From an uncultured Bacilli bacterium (lineage in GTDB: Bacteria > Bacillota_I > Bacilli_A > RF39 > UBA660), in NCBI GenBank assembly GCA_947627525.1, contig CANQWJ010000055.1, positions 1 to 7,762 of the forward strand: a stretch of DNA of 7,762 nt, read 5' to 3'. Of this stretch, positions 6,168 to 7,762 are shown piece after piece; position 1 is the first letter of the stretch; every line of letters begins with the position of its first letter. The notes under the pieces were generated by a model. That model was given only the letters and a program-made list of their open reading frames with translations. It did no database searches and had not been told where the DNA came from. Both the position numbers and the translations under genes were made by a program.

Positions 6168-6785
6168 TTATTTCCTACTTCCTAATGAACCTATTTTTTT
6201 AACTTTATCTTGTTCGGGTGTCTTTAAAACAATATCACTCGTTGTAATTATTTGAATGATGCGATCGCCAAAATCGATAGTACCTATTTTCTTATCACCA
6301 GAAGTAGTTATTGTAATCTCTTTTTGATCAATAGTCTCTGGCATATCAATGATAATACTAGCTTGTTTTTCATACTTTTCTCTATTCTCTTTAATATTAT
6401 CCGCGATATCCGTGTTTTGAGTTTTAATAGTTCTTATTTGTGACTTTATCATTTCTCTGATACTATCTCTACCATCATCATAAAGGTTCGTAAATTGATA
6501 GTAAAAATCATAATCTAAAATAGGTGTTCTTCTAAAGTGTTGGTGTTGTCCCACACCAAAAGTACGCGCAATTGTATAAGATGTTGGTGGCTCACTATAA
6601 CCATAATAATTGTCGACAAAAACAATTTTTTTAGGACCAACCGCAAAATATTTTTTAAGAGGAAGGGACAATTCAATTTTATATAATCCTGAATCCAAAT
6701 AAAGTTTTTCGATATCTGCAATGATATAATCTAATGTTTTTTGAATTTGTTTTTTTTCTTCTTTAGTATATATATGTCTATTCAT
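6168..6785 (-). CDS. Array gene 1: type A2 paralog, first gene of the array, unknown function
   Basis: Not recognised. The 205-aa protein opens M-N-R-H-I-Y-T-K-E-E, like genes 6 and 7, has a helix with Y-I-I-A-D-I-E-K-L-Y, and a Tyr- and His-rich middle (about 50-100). It then has a long charged helix and the conserved end: M-P-E-T-I-D-Q near 148-154, I-G-T-I-D-F-G from 167 and I-I-Q-I-I-T-T-S-D-I-V-L to about 187. Its tail K-K-I-G-S-L-G-S-R-K resembles that of gene 2. ATG 6785 is chosen because GGTGAGG lies 6 nt upstream. An in-frame ATG 30 codons further up would lie inside the -35/-10 region of the promoter and have unrelated sequence. No signal peptide or membrane segment is visible. Confidence 0.9.
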   Translation of the reverse strand: MNRHIYTKEEKKQIQKTLDYIIADIEKLYLDSGLYKIELSLPLKKYFAVGPKKIVFVDNYYGYSEPPTSYTIARTFGVGQHQHFRRTPILDYDFYYQFTNLYDDGRDSIREMIKSQIRTIKTQNTDIADNIKENREKYEKQASIIIDMPETIDQKEITITTSGDKKIGTIDFGDRIIQIITTSDIVLKTPEQDKVKKIGSLGSRK

Positions 6786-6834
6786 TTTGTACCTCACCAA
6801 TAAAATTTTTTTTAATGCTCCAAAGTTGGTTTGT

Positions 6835-6863
6835 ATTCTAACATAACTATATGGTAAAGTCAA
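6835..6863 (-). promoter_or_regulatory. Strong sigma-A-type promoter of the seven-gene array
   Basis: TTGACT (6858-6863) and TAGAAT (6835-6840) are 17 nt apart on the minus strand, with TG one base before the -10 box (extended -10). This is very close to consensus. The predicted start is near 6828, about 42 nt upstream of the ATG of array gene 1. No clear operator repeat is visible. It lies in the gap after the 151-aa gene, indicating that the array is transcribed on its own as well as perhaps by readthrough. Confidence 0.82.
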
Positions 6864-6889
6864 TTTAAAAAGCATAAAAAAAGAAGATT

Positions 6890-7345
6890 TTATCGACTCT
6901 TTCCTTCCATCGATAACTCTTCATTGTTTTCCATTAAATATTGCATTCGAAGATTTAATTCATCTTCTAAAATGGCAAGTTTACTCTCTAATAATTCTGC
7001 CTTTTCTTCACTTATATATTTACGATATTTATTAATGATTTCCATACGGAACTTTTCTGCTTCGTTATGCGCAAGGCGAAGTCCTTCACCAGTTGGATCA
7101 TCATCTTCATAAATAATCGCAAGTAAATTAATTAAATAATTAAAACGTTTTCTTGCTTTGATATCAACCATTTTTTCAATTAGAGTGGGATTTATTAAAA
7201 TCATACTTTTAACATTAATGGCATCTTGAAACTTGATGTTGTTCTTTGGGGTTATAGGATAACCACTAATTTTGTCATACTCCATATAAGTTATCTCTTT
7301 AGTATCTTTAGTCTTAACAACTAAAAATCTTTGATTAATTGGCAT
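6890..7345 (-). CDS. Unrecognised 151-aa protein between trmD and the array
   Basis: I do not recognise the family. The N-terminal third looks beta-rich (Q-R-F-L-V-V-K-T, I-T-Y-M-E-Y-D, V-K-S-M-I-L-I). A central K-A-R-K-R-F-N-Y-L-I-N-L-L-A-I-I-Y helix follows, then an acidic turn E-D-D-D-P-T-G-E-G at about 78-86. The last 60 residues are strongly charged and helical (E-A-E-K-F-R, N-K-Y-R-K-Y, L-E-S-K-L-A-I-L-E-D-E-L), probably a coiled coil. No membrane segment is visible, and it shows no likeness to the array proteins. The ATG at 7345 has GGTGAT 5 nt upstream; a TTG two codons earlier, 6 nt after AAGGA, is a possible alternative start. It follows trmD by 19 nt and is probably cotranscribed with it. 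Confidence 0.85.
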   Translation of the reverse strand: MPINQRFLVVKTKDTKEITYMEYDKISGYPITPKNNIKFQDAINVKSMILINPTLIEKMVDIKARKRFNYLINLLAIIYEDDDPTGEGLRLAHNEAEKFRMEIINKYRKYISEEKAELLESKLAILEDELNLRMQYLMENNEELSMEGKSR

Positions 7346-7364
7346 AAACAATCACCATCCTTCT

Positions 7365-7762
7365 CTAATCTAATAAATCAGGTCGTCGCTCTTTTGTTCT
7401 TTTTAAGCTCTCTTCCTGGCGATACTCTTCTATTTTTTTATGATCTCCAGAAATTAAAACATCGGGTACCTTCATTCCTCTAAAATCGTAGGGTTTAGTA
7501 TATGTTGGATAATCAAGACGATTATCAGTAAAAGAATCATTGACATAACTATCTTCTTTAATGACACCATCTAAAAGACGAATGACGCTGTCACTAATCG
7601 CCATAGCGGGTATCTCGCCACCCGTTAAGACGTAATCACCAATACTTATTTCCATATCGACAAAGTTTCTAATGCGCTCATCAAAACCTTCATAATGGCC
7701 ACAAACTAAGATTATGTGTTTCTTTTCTTTGAGCATCATAGCACTTTTTTGTTTATAAGGAA
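7365..7762 (-). CDS. trmD: tRNA (guanine-37-N1)-methyltransferase, 5' part outside the window
   Basis: SPOUT-class methyltransferase that places m1G at position 37, next to the anticodon, using S-adenosylmethionine, and so prevents frameshifting. The portion present has V-C-G-H-Y-E-G-F-D-E-R and the knotted AdoMet-binding loop S-I-G-D-Y-V-L-T-G-G-E-I-P-A. The Arg of S-V-I-R-L-L and the Asp of N-D-S-F correspond to catalytic Arg154 and Asp169 of the E. coli enzyme. V-P-D-V-L-(I)-S-G-(D/N)-H and R-x-R-R-P-D-L-L-like signatures follow. The coding frame is open through the window edge; the reading frame before 7739 (Y-K-Q-K-S-A) fits TrmD, so the ATG at 7739 is not the start. The protein stops right after R-R-P-D-L-L-D, shorter at the C-terminus than E. 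coli TrmD, which continues for some 30 residues. Confidence 0.96.
   Translation of the reverse strand, partial: PYKQKSAMMLKEKKHIILVCGHYEGFDERIRNFVDMEISIGDYVLTGGEIPAMAISDSVIRLLDGVIKEDSYVNDSFTDNRLDYPTYTKPYDFRGMKVPDVLISGDHKKIEEYRQEESLKRTKERRPDLLD

Larger units (their letters stand above)
2502..6785 (-). other. Seven-gene tandem array of two related protein types (A2-B-A1-A2-B-A1-A2)
   Basis: The seven genes between the two promoters are all paralogs of one another at their C-terminal ends. Genes 2 and 5 form type B; genes 3 and 6 form type A1; genes 1, 4 and 7 form the looser type A2 group. The order is therefore a three-gene unit A2-B-A1 repeated twice with a final A2. Gaps in order are +1, -11, +19, +20, +2 and +8 nt, so they very likely form one operon. 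The A1 and B groupings are firm; placing gene 7 in A2 rests on position and C-terminal likeness more than on its middle region. Confidence 0.82.

Noticed and set aside
6515..6721. Second minus-strand reading frame inside array gene 1
   Set aside because: It lies wholly within the better-supported frame, has no ribosome binding site and does not resemble any array protein.
2502..6785. CRISPR array, toxin-antitoxin pairs or transposon as explanation of the repeats
   Set aside because: The repeats are full coding genes of 180-235 codons with no spacer pattern, no nuclease, transposase or known toxin motifs, and no terminal inverted repeats.
6786..6875. N-terminal extension of array gene 1 from an upstream ATG
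   Set aside because: The extra 30 codons overlap the -35/-10 promoter boxes, have no ribosome binding site and no likeness to the other type A starts; the ATG at 6785 has GGTGAGG at proper distance.
6864..6900. Possible terminator after the 151-aa gene
   Set aside because: There is a run of seven Ts after the stop codon, but only a 4-bp weak stem (AAGA/TCTT) precedes it; not enough to call a terminator.

Overview
The window looks like chromosomal DNA from a low-GC Gram-positive bacterium (Bacillota, most likely the Bacilli/Mollicutes side). The clues are very AT-rich DNA, vegetative sigma-A-type promoters with 17-nt spacers, strong GGAGG-like ribosome binding sites, a trmD...rplS-lepB gene order, and an L19-type leader hairpin before rplS. 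Every supported gene lies on the minus strand, so transcription runs from high to low coordinates. The genus cannot be named from this sequence. Tryptophan is encoded by TGG only, and no in-frame TGA is seen.

Reading in the direction of transcription: (1) 7762-7365 is the C-terminal part of trmD (tRNA m1G37 methyltransferase), running off the window edge. (2) 7345-6890 is an unrecognised 151-aa protein with a charged helical C-terminal half. (3) 6863-6835 is a near-consensus promoter, followed by a tight array of seven paralogous, unrecognised genes (6785-2502). (4) 2499-2408 holds a second near-consensus promoter and an L19-leader-like hairpin, then rplS (2407-2060) with a hairpin across its stop codon. 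(5) 2030-1512 is lepB, signal peptidase I, followed by a hairpin-plus-T-run terminator. (6) A third promoter drives an AMP-forming fatty acyl-CoA ligase (1406-1), cut at the window edge before its last C-terminal motifs. There is no gene-free stretch over 300 bases.

The striking part is the seven-gene array. It sits between trmD and rplS, which are normally next to each other in the rpsP-rimM-trmD-rplS operon. Five proteins (type A, 180-205 aa) share a C-terminal block of about 40 residues with a P-E-S/T motif followed at fixed distance by an I/V-G-T-I-x-F-G strand pair. Two proteins (type B, 214 and 235 aa) have a different N-terminal region but end in a related strand pair and the same kind of Lys/Arg-rich tail. 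In order the genes read A2-B-A1-A2-B-A1-A2, that is, a three-gene unit repeated twice plus one extra A2. They are packed from an 11-nt overlap to 20-nt gaps, several ribosome binding sites lie inside the last codons of the gene before, and no protein has a signal peptide or membrane segment. The simplest reading is an amplified operon for a cytoplasmic heteromeric assembly or a set of diversifying paralogs; its function is unknown. It has its own strong promoter, and rplS has its own promoter and leader just after it, so the array appears transcriptionally separable from the housekeeping genes on each side.
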